A DNA stretch of 64,000 bases. Origin: Hyperoplus lanceolatus (taxonomy: Eukaryota; Chordata; Actinopteri; Uranoscopiformes; Ammodytidae). The position numbers and the translations under genes are program-made. Below the pieces are notes generated by a model. It saw only the letters and a program-made list of their open reading frames with translations, did not search any database and was not told the DNA's origin. Position 1 is the first letter of the stretch, and each line of letters starts with the position of its first letter. Shown piece after piece: positions 12,500 to 24,197 of this stretch. The stretch covers positions 12,479,501 through 12,543,500 of the forward strand of contig CM049400.1 in the NCBI GenBank assembly GCA_026929865.2. Direction: 5' to 3'.

Positions 12500-13271
12500 C
12501 TATCGTAACAAGCTAAATCATTCTCAGAGACTGTAAAAAAAAATGTTTTTGTAAGCTTTTAGAAACAAATGCAAATTACCCAAAAAAATTGTGGGACATA
12601 GTAAACACAGTGTTCAGAAATGACAGCAAAATACATAATTATCCTCAGTATTTCCATGAAAATAACGTTAAGTTTGAAAACATGAATACTGCGGCAAATA
12701 AACTAAACACATTTTTTGTTATGGTTGGACCGAATTTGGCTATGGGTATCAGTGACAGGTGTTTTGGGAAAAGGAAGAGTCTCTTCAACACTCCATGTTT
12801 TTAAAGCCAGTCAAGGCCAACGAGATTAGTGAGATTTTACTCGGAATGCAAGCAAAGACCTCCAGAGACTCGCTGGGGCTTCACATGAAAATAATAAAAT
12901 CAGTGCAAGAAAGTATTCTTTGGGTTTGAATACCTTTGCAGATGTGTTTAGACTACCAGATAATGAAATTGAAAAGGCCACAATAAAAGGGCAAAACAAA
13001 CTCTGCATTAAAATCATCAAAAAAACAACAAAAAAAACAACAACAACAACAAAAGTGTGTGTTTTCTTTCTTTTTTACTTTTACTTTTCTTTTCTGTAAC
13101 AGTAAATGTGTATCTGTGTATCTGAATCTGATAAAAATGGGGGTGGGACTCGATAAGCCTTAGGCTTCTTCCGTCACCCTTCGGACAACACAAAGTAAGA
13201 TGTATGATGTGAAAGAGATAATTGTGTATTGTGTGGAATTGTCCGAAAGAATAAAATAAATAAATAAATAC
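12500..13271 (+). pseudogene. Non-LTR retrotransposon (LINE) remnant with 3' tail
   Basis: Frame fragments on the plus strand resemble the linker between endonuclease and reverse transcriptase in Jockey/CR1/L2-like LINEs, for example 'WDIVNTVFRNDSK' and 'NKLNTFFVMVGPNLA' at 12589-12750. An early reverse-transcriptase piece (RDSLGLHMKIIKS) follows near 12860-12905. Stops and frameshifts are frequent and most of the reverse transcriptase is missing. The 3' end (about 13090-13271) has 'CTTCGGACAACACAAAGTA' and ends in an (AATA)n tail. The same 3' end recurs at 28490-28720, which supports it as a LINE 3' terminus. Clade assignment is uncertain. Confidence 0.7.
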
Positions 13272-14055
13272 ATTAGCTGTTGTTGCACTTACTATGTATT
13301 GCTTTGACCATTGTTGATATTTACACAAGATGCTTTTGTAAATGAACACTATTTTAAGTTTCTGAAGCAGCTGTTTGTTATTGTTTTTAGCTAACCAACA
13401 GCTATTGCCACGATTTACTACAGTTCCTGCTGTCCAGGAAAGCCATTTGCTGCTTCCCGAAGTGGTAGATAGGTAGGCTACACACACTCACCTGCCTGCT
13501 TTTTTTAAGAGGGTTGGATATCAAGGACAATGACATGAACATGCTGTACATTTAACGGCCTGTGTGCTGAATAGGGTACATGTTCACAATACAATAATGC
13601 CAACATTACTCTGAATCTCTCACATGTAATATAACCCTATACTGTATGTCCTTGCGTCTACCAATCACATTGTGTCTCACTAATTAGCTTACATTACAAA
13701 GCCAGCAAACATTATTATTGTTCAGATTGTCTGACATTATAGAGTGTGTCAATCATGTACGGATTAGGGGTAATTGATTCAATGTAAAGCCTATCAACAG
13801 TCAATCAGAATAACATTTGGTTAAACGGCTAGCAAAAACAAAACAAACAAAAGTTTAAAAAAAAAAAAAATCAAATCAAGAAGACAATAGCCTATTGCTG
13901 TCGGTAGGCCAGGCTCTATTGATTTTCTTCATAACGCATATCAAGATGTAAACTGCTGGACCTCACCCACCCCCTGAAATCACAGGAAAAGAACGGTCCT
14001 CTGACACTTTAGTTTGATGGTCTTCTTAATTTGGAAAAAAAAAATTACATGATGG
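13272..14055. other. Unassigned spacer with a duplicated block
   Basis: About 13430-13590 matches 52540-52690 of unit 2 (landmarks CATTTGCTGCTTCCCGAAG and GACAATGACATGAACATGC). The remainder has no recognisable feature. Confidence 0.5.
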
Positions 14056-14063
14056 CCTAACAT

Positions 14064-14727
14064 TAGGGCTGGGTATCGTCAAGGACTTCGCGATACGATA
14101 CGTATCACGATACACTGGTCACGATACGATATATCACGATATATTGCGTATCTTGATATATCACGATATATTGCGATATTCCATAAACAAGTTGCCTTGT
14201 CAAACATAACAGCACAATATAGTGATAATTGCACAGACAAATGAAGTCAATACTATTTCATTCACAACTTCCTTTACTATTTTCTTCCTTTTTTTTGGTT
14301 TTGGCATATGATCAAACACTGCTGCAGCTGCCATAACATCAAAATAACAAATCCAATTCACTCTTGTACTAACTGTACAGAACACACTGAAAATGAAAAC
14401 ACATCAGTGTGCTTTTGTGGCACAGTGAATGTTAAGTGTTCTTATAAACAAAACTGATTTAACTTCAATAGTCAGTATCCTATAGACTCAGGCCTAAAAG
14501 CAGACATGGGTTTGAATCTGACCCGTGGTTGTTCTCTGCATTTCATTCCTTCTCTGCCCCATTTCATATCTGTATCTCTGCACTGTCAATAAAGCCTTGA
14601 AAAGCAAAAGCAAAACATAAATAAATCATAAAAAAATTAATAAAAAAATATTGATTTTTGGTTATAAAAATCGATACTGATATCGCGAAACTAAGTATCG
14701 ATATATCGATATTTTGACACAGCCCTA
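14064..14727 (+). mobile_element. Short hAT-type element, TIR TAGGGCTGGGTATCG, TSD CCTAACAT
   Basis: Perfect 8-bp duplications CCTAACAT lie at 14056-14063 and 14728-14735. The ends are TAGGGCTGGGTATCGTC and TTTTGACACAGCCCTA. Subterminal ATATCACGATA repeats are prominent. There is no transposase. The interior carries a SINE-like piece. A second copy, inverted relative to this one, is at 35983-36654. Confidence 0.88.
14480..14612 (+). repeat. tRNA-type SINE fragment inside the hAT element
   Basis: GGGTTTGAATCTGACCC resembles a tRNA B box. It is followed by a pyrimidine-rich body and 'GTCAATAAAGCCTTGAAAAG', the layout of teleost tRNA-derived SINEs. The same piece is present in the sister element at 36110-36245, so it belongs to the transposon family and is not an independent insertion. 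Confidence 0.6.
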
Positions 14728-15023
14728 CCTAACATACAGTGGCTTGCAAAAGTATTCATACCCCTTGAAATTTTCCACATTTTGTCACGTTACAACCACA
14801 TACGTACATTTATTTTATTGGGATAGTATGTGATACACCAACACAAAATGGAGCAACATTGTGAAGTGGAATGAAAATTAAACGTGTTTTTTTTTAATAA
14901 ATAAACTGAAAAGTGTGGCGTGCAAAAGTATTCAGCCCCCCGAGTCAATGCTTTGTAGAATCACCTATCGCTGCCATTACAGCTGCAAATCTATTGGAGT
15001 ATTTCTCTACCAGCTTTGCACAT

Positions 15024-15464
15024 CTACAGACTAATACATTTTGTCCATTCTTCTTTGCAAAATAGCTCAAGGTTCAGATACAGCATCAGATTGGATGGAG
15101 AGCGTCTGTCAACAGCAAGTTTCAAGTCTTTCTCAATATTCTCAATTGTTTTTAGGTCTGGACTTTGACTGGGCCATTCTAACACATGACTATGCTTTGA
15201 TTTTAACCATTTCATAGTAGATCTGGCTGTATGTTTAGGGTAGTTTTCCTTCTGGAAGGTGAACCTCTGCCCCAGTCTCAAGTCTTTTGCAGACTCTAAC
15301 AGGTTTACTGCCCTGTATTTGGCTCCATCTATCTTCCCATCAGCTCTAACCAGCTTCCCTGTACCTGCTGAAGAAAAGCATCCCCATAGCATGACGCTGC
15401 CACCACCATGTTTCACTGTGGTAATGGTGTGTATAGGGTGGTTTGTAGTGTTAGTTTCAGCCAC
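15024..15464 (-). pseudogene. Tc1 transposase C-terminal fragment
   Basis: The frame contains the Tc1 signatures VKHGGGSVMLWGCFSSAGTG and [15 protein letters not shown], the latter around the catalytic glutamate region. The middle-domain QQDNxPKH motif is degraded to 'QKENYPKH', so the second catalytic aspartate is lost. The N-terminal DNA-binding and first-aspartate regions are absent. It is a dead fragment of a DD34E-type transposase. Confidence 0.85.
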
Positions 15465-15588
15465 ACATTGCAGTTTGCATTCAGGCCAAAAACTTCACGT
15501 TTGGTCTCATCTGACTATGTATGGCTTTTGGCAAGGGTTGGAGGAGGGTGCTCTGTTCAGATGATATCAAAATTTAAGTTTTTGACCT

Positions 15589-16284
15589 TGTTGTGGAATT
15601 ATTTCAACAAGAATAGCATGAAAGACGGAGTTTCCAGTCAAGATGTTTAGTTAATAAAGTGATATTTATTTCACTCAAAGCAGAATAGATGTCTCGTACA
15701 GTTAAACGTGCACGGACCTAAGAGTGAGTGTCCAACCGAGTTGAGCTCTCAGAAAAAGGCGCTTAGACAGAGTGCGCTGAAGCATATGTAGGATTCTCCT
15801 TGTGGAGTCCCATTGGTCAAAGTCAAATGATGCAGACGGGGCGTATTCTACTGTATGCGGTCTGGTTGGAGCACTGGGTATCTCCACCCAAACTGGCTCT
15901 TGTCCAAGATCTCCTGGTTCCTCCTGATATCAGTGGGTGTGTGTGCATGTTGTCGGGTGCAAGGAGTGGGGGCCCCTATCAAGCTAGATTAATCTGGTAT
16001 TCAAGGCGCAGCGTTCAACTGTCAATTGTGACAGTTGTACATCTTGTTATGTAATGATGTACTTCTCCATCTGCAACCGTTCTCTGTTCTGTGTTTGTAT
16101 GTGCTTAAAGGTCAGTCAGAGTTCCCTGAAAGTGTCACTTCTTCTTCTGTTGACAGACAGCCGTAATAAGACTGTCTGGGGATTCAAAGTCTCTCAGTGA
16201 TTTTTCACTCAATCTAGGGCCTGCTGATTTAAAGCTATTATGTGTAACATGAGCGGGCATCTCTAAGGGTTAATTTTCTCTACA
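15589..16284 (-). mobile_element. Solo LTR, 696 bp, TSD ACCT
   Basis: On the minus strand it begins TGTAGAGAAAATTAACCC and ends CCACAACA. It is flanked by perfect ACCT duplications at 15585-15588 and 16285-16288. It aligns over both ends with the 319-bp LTR at 2571-2889. An AATAAA (minus strand, near 15665) is conserved in both. There is no internal retroelement DNA. Confidence 0.86.
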
Positions 16285-16607
16285 ACCTTAATACAAAATG
16301 CAATGTGTGGTGGAAAACTAACACTGCACATCACCATATACACACCATCCCCACCGTGAAATATGGTGGTGGCAGCATCATGCTATGGGGAGGCTTTTCT
16401 TCAGCAGGTACAGGGAAGCTGGTTAGAGTTGATGGGAAGATGGATGGAGCCAAATACAGGGCATAAAACCTGTTAGTGTCTGCAAAAGACTTGAGACTGG
16501 GTGTACCCTAAACATACAGCCAGATTTACAATGTATTGGTTTAAATCAAAGCATAGGCATGTGTTAGAATGGCCCAGTCAAAGTCCAGACCTAAAAACAA
16601 TTGAGAA

Positions 16608-17594
16608 TAGGGCTGGGCGATATGACGATATCATATCGTGGACGATATGAAAGTGTCTACCGGGAGAGATTTGGCCATACCGTTTATACTGCGGAGAAAA
16701 AAAGTTCATGTGGCGGGAGCATAGATGGAGCGGGAGGCAGCTGTCCCTCCGAGTCCATATAGTTACAATGCAGTTACACCGCCGCGCCACACAGGGCTCT
16801 GCAGCAGAGTTCTGGGCTGCAATACAGCTTTTCTACCCTCAACAGAAGAAGCCTCATCTGTTGCTCTAGCTGTCTAGCTCCGGTGCGCCATTACTACAGT
16901 TAACACACCAACTCCGTGTCACGGTGGTAGAGCAGCTGGTATTAACGGTCAAAATGTCATCGGGCAAAGGAAACTTGCTTGCTGCTTCAGCGTGCTGTTG
17001 CCGTTACGCAGAGTAGGCCTGTTTTAAGCCGCAAACTACATGGGTTAGCTCTCGTGAGCTAGCTGGCTAATAATGACATATTTAGCCTACTCTGGGCTTC
17101 ACCCCTGTGCTGTTATTGTTGGAGACAGCCGACAAGGCTGCTTTTATGTAACTTTAAAACATGTCAAACTTGAAAATATTATTTGTGTTGAAGCTGGAGT
17201 TAAAGTATTATCAGACATTTGCTCACTAGTTAATTTTGACAGCTTTTTTAAATGAAGATGAGCAAATACTGCAGGAAAATTCAAGTCTTTCATTATTTTG
17301 ATATAGGCTACTATCAATTAGAAAATGTAGGCTCTTTGGTTGATGCTGTAATTTTTATTTTGCACTGACTGACTAAAGCCAGACTGGTGTGGTATTTTGC
17401 ACCAGTTTCTCTTTTGTATAGAAATTTAAGTTCCAAGCAAAAGATGAAAATAATCCAATGTGATTAAAGTTCAGTACGGTTATTGTAATCCATTGAATTT
17501 AAAGGAAAAATACTATATCGTGATATATATCCATATTGTGATATAAAATTACCTATATCGTGATATAAGATTTGGTCCATATCGCACAGCCCTA
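16608..17594. mobile_element. hAT-type element, TIR TAGGGCTGGGCGATATG, TSD ATTGAGAA
   Basis: Perfect 8-bp duplications ATTGAGAA at 16600-16607 and 17595-17602 bracket ends TAGGGCTGGGCGATATG and CCATATCGCACAGCCCTA. Removing it rejoins the right arm of the Tc1 remnant. There is no transposase frame. It belongs to the same superfamily group as 9983-11508. Confidence 0.9.
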
Positions 17595-17680
17595 ATTGAG
17601 AATATTGAGAAAGACTTGAAAATTGCTGTTGACAGACACTCTCCATCCAATCTGATGCTGAATCTGTAGTTCGAGCTATT

Positions 17681-17711
17681 TTGATTGCTTGGTCTATGAC
17701 CAAGCAATCAA
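17681..17711. repeat. Perfect 14-bp hairpin with 3-nt loop
   Basis: TTGATTGCTTGGTC is followed by TAT and then its exact reverse complement. It sits at the truncated end of the Tc1 remnant. Confidence 0.85.
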
Positions 17712-19693
17712 TGAATAAAAAACACAGGAGGTTTAAAGCTCCTTGACTCCTGCCACCACAACTGTCAACACTACAATGCAACTGCCTATCCACCCTGCTC
17801 CTTGACATAAATAAATCATGCCCTTGCATTTAATGCTATCAAAAGGCATGCCCTATCAACACCATTTACAACGGGTTATTTTTATTTGGACATATTTATT
17901 TTATTCAATTATTAAAAATATGTTTCACTTATTTAGCCTATTTCTATTCTCCCTGTTTTCAGTTCAATTAGGCCTTTGTTTAAAGTCCAGTCATGGTGTT
18001 ATTAGAAAGAAAACCTTGTTAAAAGTAAAGTAAATGCACAATGTTCTTAAATCAATGATTAACTGTCTTTAATAATTGTGATAACACAATGTGATTACTC
18101 AAAATAATCATGATTATGATAGTTTCTTTCTTCTTGCAATTTCCATGGTTTAGATCAGTTAGAAACAATTAAAGTATTAAATAGGTAGGCCTAGTCATTA
18201 TTAGTATTTTGACTTCATACCTACAGGTTGTTTATTGTGATTTCATAAGCGTCAGTGAGCTCCATGGTTACGCAGTGATTGACAAGCTGACTGAAATGCT
18301 CTTGAGCTGGACAGAAACTCCCATCTCCCAACCCCACACCCTCTTAAAATACACAAACCGTTTGCCTTTACTGTTGCACAGTCGCAACTCCAAAAAAAAG
18401 TTGGTCCACGTACTGACCCCCCAAAGGCCCATTCTGAGCCAGGAAAAACCCTGTGTTGGCAAGAAAATTTCATGTTCTGATCATGTAAAAATATGTCTCT
18501 TTAGAGCAGCGGTTCTCAAAGTGCGGCCCACAGAAACATATCTGGCAGCCCGCATTGAATTATGAATTATAAAAATAAAGTTTGTCACACACAGCGAGTC
18601 AGCGCGCTGCTGTGCCATGCAGCCCGGCGAAGAGTAACTGACCTGCCCCAAGCATCCGAAGGTGAAGTCAGTTTACCCTTGTGAATTTTAAACACAAAAA
18701 TTTAACTTAAAGTTAAATTTGTAATTAATGTAATGCAATGTAAAAGTAGCTAATTCATCAATAAGAGCACACCCATTAATCGTTGGCCAAAAGGGAAATC
18801 ACTCGCTTATGACTTGTAGGAGCATATTGCCCTTTTATTAATTTGTAGGCCTATTGTAGTACAGGCAAGAGCTTGATAAAAATATTTAAAAAGAAACTTG
18901 CATGATCGGATCCATACAATTTAACAGTGGGTAGGAGCAACACTTACAGCACTTACAGGCCCCACCTGAGACCAACTGTCCAGGGAAGAGAAACACTTAC
19001 AGAACTCCCCAGAGACCTGTAAGAGCAGGGAATCAATTCCCCCAAGGGGGCACAGGTGGTCAAACAGATGGCCTAATGGACACTAAAAGGAATAAAATCG
19101 ATCAAAGGTCAAAGCCATCAATCAAATTGACAGAGATGTAATACTCTGTTTCCTGCCCAGGGACTACAGATGAAAATTAGCTTATAGCTAAATCTGGTAC
19201 TGCTTATGTGCTGTACATTGTCCCTGTTCAAAAAACAAATAAATAAAATAAAATAATAAATCAAACCCCTTTGATTTGATTAACTCTCTCACAAATTACT
19301 GCACAAAAAATAACCAGAATGCACAAAATGAAGTGTTTGAACCTCAAAGCCCTTCATTTATTAAATAAAATGTGTTAATTACATATTACTGGATGCAGAC
19401 CAATACACGTAAACTGTAAAGACGCAACCTGGTCATTGAAATTATTTCAGTTTTTTCCAGTCCAATGTTGGGTTCCTAAATTGGCCCTCGGCCTCGGCTA
19501 TCAAACCAAAACCAAAAACGGGAAAACTGTCAAGTTTTCACCGTGTAAAGTGCCCCTAATAATAAAAGATGATGACACGAAAAAAAAATCCAACTAGCCT
19601 ATGCCCTATGGGTTGTTGACGAGATAATGGACCGTCGGGCTTATGGCATGAGTCGTTTTCATATCAAATGGAAAGGCATGAAAAGCTGGCGTA
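17712..19693. other. Unassigned region
   Basis: No gene is supported. A possible hAT left end, CAGCGGTTCTCAAAGTGCGG, starts near 18508, but no matching right end was found. The block 19570-19690 matches 53180-53300 and belongs to the segmental duplication. Confidence 0.35.
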
Positions 19694-21028
19694 TCCATAT
19701 TTAAGGCTCTTTTTTCAATAGCTCACTGGTTTTTAATGTTATCAACACCACACCAACTCTGGTGTGTTCATGAACTCACTGTGGAGTTCCCACAACCCTT
19801 TATTTTCAAGAAAAAACTTTTAATTTTTTTTTTTAAAGGCAAACGGAGTCAGATCATATATTCAATCCATATTTAAGGCTCTTTTTTCAATAGCTCACTT
19901 GTTTTTAAAGTTATCAACACCAAACCAACTCTGATGTGTTCATGAACTCACCGTGGAGTTCTCAGAACCCTTTATTTTCAAGAAAAAACTTTTCACTTTT
20001 TTTTAAAGGCAAAAGGAGTCAGATCATACATTTAATCCATATTTAAGGCTATTTTTTTAATAGCTCACTCGTATTTATAGTTAGCAACACCACACCAACT
20101 CTGATGTGTTCATGAACTCACTGTGGAGTTCCCACAACCCTTTATTTTCAAGAAAAAACTTTTAAAAAAATTTAAAAGGCAAACGGAGTCAGATCATATA
20201 TTTAATCCATGTTTAAGGCTCTTTTTTCAATAGCTCACTGGTTGTTAAAGTCACCAACACCAAACCAACTCTGATGTGTTCATGAACTCACTGTGGAGTT
20301 CCCACAGCCCTTTATTTTCAAGAAAAAACTTTAAAAAGACTTTAAAGGCAAAAGGAGTCCGGTCATATATTTAATCCACATTTAAGGCTCTTTTTTCAAT
20401 AGCTCACTGGTTTTTATAGCTATCAACACCAAACCAACTCTGGTGTGTTCATGAACTCACCAGAGTTGGTTTGGTGTTGATTGCTATAAAAACCAGTGAG
20501 CTATTGAAAAAAAGAGTCTTACATATGGATTAAATATATGATCTGACTCTGTTTACCTTTAAAAAAAATTTTAAGTTTTTTCTTGAAAATAAAGGGTTGT
20601 GGGAACTCCACAGTGAGTTCATGAACACACCAGAGTTGGTTTGGTGTTGATAATATTAAAAACCAGTGAGCTATTGAAAAAAGAGCCTTAAATATGGATT
20701 AAATATATGATCTGACTCCGTTTGCCTTTAAAAAAAAATTAAAAGTTTTTTTCTTGAAAATAAAGGGATGTGGGAACTCCACAGTGAGTTCATGAACACA
20801 CCAGAGTTGGTGTGGTGTTGATAACATTAAAAACCAGTGAGCTATTGAAAAAAGAGCCTTAAATATAGATTAAATATATGATCTGACTCCGTTTGCCTTT
20901 AAAAAAAAATTGAAAGTTTTTTCTTGAAAATAAAGGGTTGTGGGAACTCCACAGTGAGTTCATGAACACACCAGAGTTGGTTTGGTGTTGATTACTATAA
21001 AAACCAGTGAGCTATTGAAAAAACAGCC

Positions 21029-22145
21029 TTCCATCGGTCCACCGTGAGGCAAATCATCTACAAATGGAGAGCTTTAAGAGTGACTTAATATCTGCCTAGA
21101 AGTGGACTTCCTTCAAAAATATCTTCAAGCACCACAAGAAAAGGGATTTTTCAGGTAAAAGCCAACCCAAACATTACATCTGGAGATTTGCAGACCATTT
21201 GCCATCACCATTCTTCACTTGGGAGAAGGTTCTGTTGGTGGTAGGCAGAGTTGTGTTTTTGCCCAAACATGGCGGTTTTGGTTATGACCAAACAGATCAA
21301 TTTTGGACTAATATGTCCACAGAATAGACTTCAGGTATCTCCAGGTGCTCTCTGGCAAAGCTGTGACAAGCAGTTTTGTTCTTTTTTGAGAGCAGAGGCT
21401 TCTTCAGCAACCCTCCCTTGAAAGCCATGTTGACTGAGTTTTCTTCTTATTGTGGAACCATGCACATCTGTCCCAGATGTTGCAAGAGAGGTCTGCAAAT
21501 CACTAGATGTAATGTGTGGGTTGGCTTTTAACTAAAAAAAATACTTTTCTTGTGGCGCTTGAAGATATTTTTGAAGGAAGTCCACTTCTAGGCAGATGTT
21601 CAGTCACTCTTAAAGCTCTCCATTTGTAGATGATTTGCCTCACGGTGGACCGATGGAGCTCAAACTTTTTTTGAATTAATTTATAGCTGTCCCCAGACAA
21701 ATGTGCAGCATCACAACTCTATTCCTGAGATCTTCTGAGATTGTTTACCCTTTTAGCATGTCTGACCTGTATGGGTTCAGTTTGGTGGGCCTAAACTGGT
21801 CTGGTTTTATCCGTGTTTTATCTAGTGGCGCCCAATTTCTTCCATAAAGATCTCTCATTACATTGGTCTATTTCATCAATCAATTTGGCCCACCTGATTG
21901 TGTTTACCTTACTCGATTTAAGCAATGCAGCTTAGGGTTCACAAACTTTTGCACATACAACATTTGTCAAATAATTTGTTTCATCTATTTTAACAATTGA
22001 TTTCTGGAAAAGAAAAATGTTGAATTGATAAACATCTGTTATTTCATATAAAAAATACTGGTATTGAAAAAAATGAATTAATACTGGTTAACATAAATAA
22101 AATTCCAAAAGGCTCAAGGGGTTCACAAACGTTCGCACGACACTG
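21029..22145 (-). mobile_element. Truncated Tc1-type element with inverted duplication
   Basis: The right end reads GCACGACACTG followed by TA, as expected for Tc1. The left TIR is missing. The first ~160 bp (21029-21190) are an inverted copy of 21487-21660, the transposase HTH region. It is inserted in the palindromic array, whose sequence resumes at about 22150. Confidence 0.78.
21503..21700 (-). pseudogene. Tc1 transposase N-terminal HTH fragment
   Basis: The frame SYKLIQKKFELHRSTVRQII followed by YKWR and SGLPSKISS matches the first helix-turn-helix of Tc1 transposases and the GRPxKLS-type linker. No catalytic domain follows in frame. Antisense-like remains of later transposase sequence are seen at 21190-21490. 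Confidence 0.78.
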
Positions 22146-22310
22146 TACACACTGACTAATTTTCCTTTTAAAAAAAAATCAAAGGTTTTCCTTTAAAACA
22201 AAGGGTTGTGGTAACTACAAAATGAGTTCATAAACACAACAGAAGTGGTTTGGTGTTGATAGGATGAATTTCCAGTGAGTTATTAAGAATAGAAAAAAGA
22301 CGTTGCACTT

Positions 22311-23333
22311 TTGCGACGGTCCCTAAGCAGTCCGCTGCCGTGTGGCACTAAAAACTATATTCGGCGCGGTTTCTTTGATCTTTCGCGAGACTCGCTGATT
22401 TTGGTGAGTTGATCAAGCCTGTGAAATATCAGTCTTAGTCTTCTGTGCATAATAATACCACTCTGGAGGAAATTGGTGTTGTTTTCGTGACGCTATTACA
22501 GTTACAACCCCGGAAAATAGACGAATGTCGAATATAAAACCAATCTCACCCCGGTGAAAAACCGGTGGTTATGATAAGGTTAGACGAATGAAAAATATTC
22601 CTTTTGCCTTGACCACAGATTATTTGCGAATGCAGCTAAAAATGTCTTCCAAGTCCGACAAAACGTTATGTTATGCACGCTAGTTGGGGAAATATTTATT
22701 TAGTTATGGTAAATTGATTATGATCCGTTGACATTATTTTCCAAACTGGAAAAAACACAAGACTTTTTCCCACTCTCAAGCTTAAATGTAGCTAGCTATA
22801 GTGGGCTAATGTCCCCTTTCTAAGTCCATAGGAGTCTATCGCCATGTGGTAGATTTCTACACAACGCCTGAAACCAACTTCTGCTCACACTCGAGCTGTT
22901 GAACTTACTTTTAAATCTCGTAAGGGTCCAATTGCACCGGAGGCGGAAACAAGAGTAGTCCTACAAGTGAGCAAACAACTGCTCCATATAGGTGGCGTTC
23001 AATAATCCATATTCCCATTAGTGTCCGTCTGGTTTGACACGATGAGCAAAATCCTTCCTGCTGCTGAACTCTCAGCTAAACTTTGCTCACCCTCGGCTGA
23101 GTCGGCTTCTTCTTCTTCTTCTTTTTCTTCTTCCTCCTCTTCCTCCTCCTCCAAATTCGTTTATTTTCCGGCAGACTGTATGCCTTTATGGCACAATACT
23201 GCCACCCACAGGAGGAAAAAAATATTCAAAATGGGCCTATCCTATTTCCAGAGGAATAATCCAGGGGCCTTTATTACATCCAAATTGTAATCCTAACAGT
23301 TTTTATAGTCCCAGGATGGTTCTCAATGGGATT
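22311..23333. other. Unassigned end of duplication unit 1
   Basis: No gene. From about 22560 it aligns with 53280-53465 and then 56038-56695 of unit 2. It therefore provides the empty site for the hAT element at 53466-56037. A (TTC)n/(TCC)n tract lies at about 23106-23152 and makes an artefactual poly-Ser frame. Confidence 0.6.
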
Positions 23334-24191
23334 AAGGTTAGAACCTGAACAGAGGACTTTCTGGGAACATTATTTAACAAATCTAGTGGCATTGCAACCA
23401 AATTTCAAGTTGCCAATAAGGTACTAAATATAAACTTTGAGAGAAATAATGGAGAACATTTTCATTCAATCACACCCAGAAGACATTCCAAAAACTCTCC
23501 AAAAATTAACAGATCAAAACTTCGGAAATACATTGGGTCCCCCACTAGTTTGAGAATTGTTCAGTGAAAGTATTTACCAGTTCAATTACCATTACATTGA
23601 TTGAGGATATACACCAAATGGAAGCCTTTATTAGAAGGTTAAAATAAGGGCTACATTTAGGATTCCTGATGCCACAGAAAACTTCTAATCCGACTGTTTT
23701 GTGTCCATTTATGTTCTGTATTGTACAGACAATTGTATAAAAAAAAAGGTAATTTAATACAAAATCAGTAATACAAACATTGAAATTAAACAAATGAAAA
23801 CTGTATGTCCGTTCAGTTGTGATTCAGATTAACATCCAAACATTAGATTGTCTTTCCCACCAACTTCCATTGATATGTGATAAGTGATGTAGAGAATTAA
23901 AACAGCATTTTCTAAAAGTACATTTAAAAAAATACATTGCTTGTTTTTCATAGAAAAATATGATGCAAATATTGCAAAAGAAATTTAAAAAAAGTAGAAA
24001 AATATAATAAAAAAAATATGTAGTTCAAACACAGTTCATACTGTCAGCAAGGTAAGTTTTTCGATTTACCTGAAGTTGATGACTAGAAAGCTTTAACATC
24101 CATGTACAAAAAATGCCTACTTGACAAAATGTGACATGTATACATTATTTAATTATTTCGTCATCAAATGCATAACAAAACTAGAATAACT

Positions 24192-24197
24192 TTTATT
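24192..24197 (-). promoter_or_regulatory. Candidate poly(A) signal, gene B
   Basis: AATAAA on the minus strand about 104 nt after gene B's stop, at the same relative place as in gene A. Confidence 0.4.

Larger units (their letters stand above)
14737..17682. mobile_element. Tc1-type element remnant with head-to-head inverted structure
   Basis: The left end CAGTGGCTTGCAAAAGTATT follows a TA at 14735-14736, as for Tc1 insertion. The left arm (14737-15588) carries the transposase 3' half on the minus strand. The right arm (16289-16607 plus 17603-17682) carries the same part on the plus strand. The arms are inverted copies meeting near the centre, and no DNA-binding domain is present. A solo LTR (15589-16284) sits at about the centre and a hAT element (16608-17594) splits the right arm. 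The right TIR is missing. Confidence 0.8.
19694..22310. repeat. Palindromic tandem array of a ~170-bp unit, interrupted by a Tc1 fragment
   Basis: Four to five direct units start with TCCATATTTAAGGCT at about 19694, 19866, 20036, 20206 and 20375. At about 20450 the orientation flips, and three to four units follow as the reverse complement to about 21028. After a Tc1 fragment (21029-22145), one further diverged inverted unit ends near 22310. Each unit contains CAACTCTGRTGTGTTCATGA, CTTTATTTTCAAGAAAA and GGAGTCAGATCATA. The whole forms a giant imperfect hairpin centred near 20453. No unit encodes a protein. Unit 2 of the duplication lacks the array at the matching place (around 53300). Confidence 0.88.
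3509..23335 (+). repeat. Tandem segmental duplication, unit 1 (contains gene A)
   Basis: Sequence starting GGTTAGAACCTGAA at 3511 matches 23336 onward and stays collinear with it through gene A to about 9388 (33413 in unit 2). Later blocks at about 13430-13590, 19570-19690 and 22560-23335 match 52540-52690, 53180-53300 and 53280-56695. The order and orientation of all shared blocks are the same, so this is one direct tandem duplication broken up by later insertions and deletions. The unit 1/unit 2 junction lies at 23333-23336. Confidence 0.85.

Noticed and set aside
18508..18560. hAT-like left end CAGCGGTTCTCAAAGTGCGG
   Set aside because: No right end with TTGAGAACC follows in the region except the one already belonging to 53466-56037.
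23021..23290. Poly-Ser frame at the end of unit 1
   Set aside because: Comes from a (TTC)n tract; the unit 2 counterpart is not open in the same way and has a (TA)n insertion.
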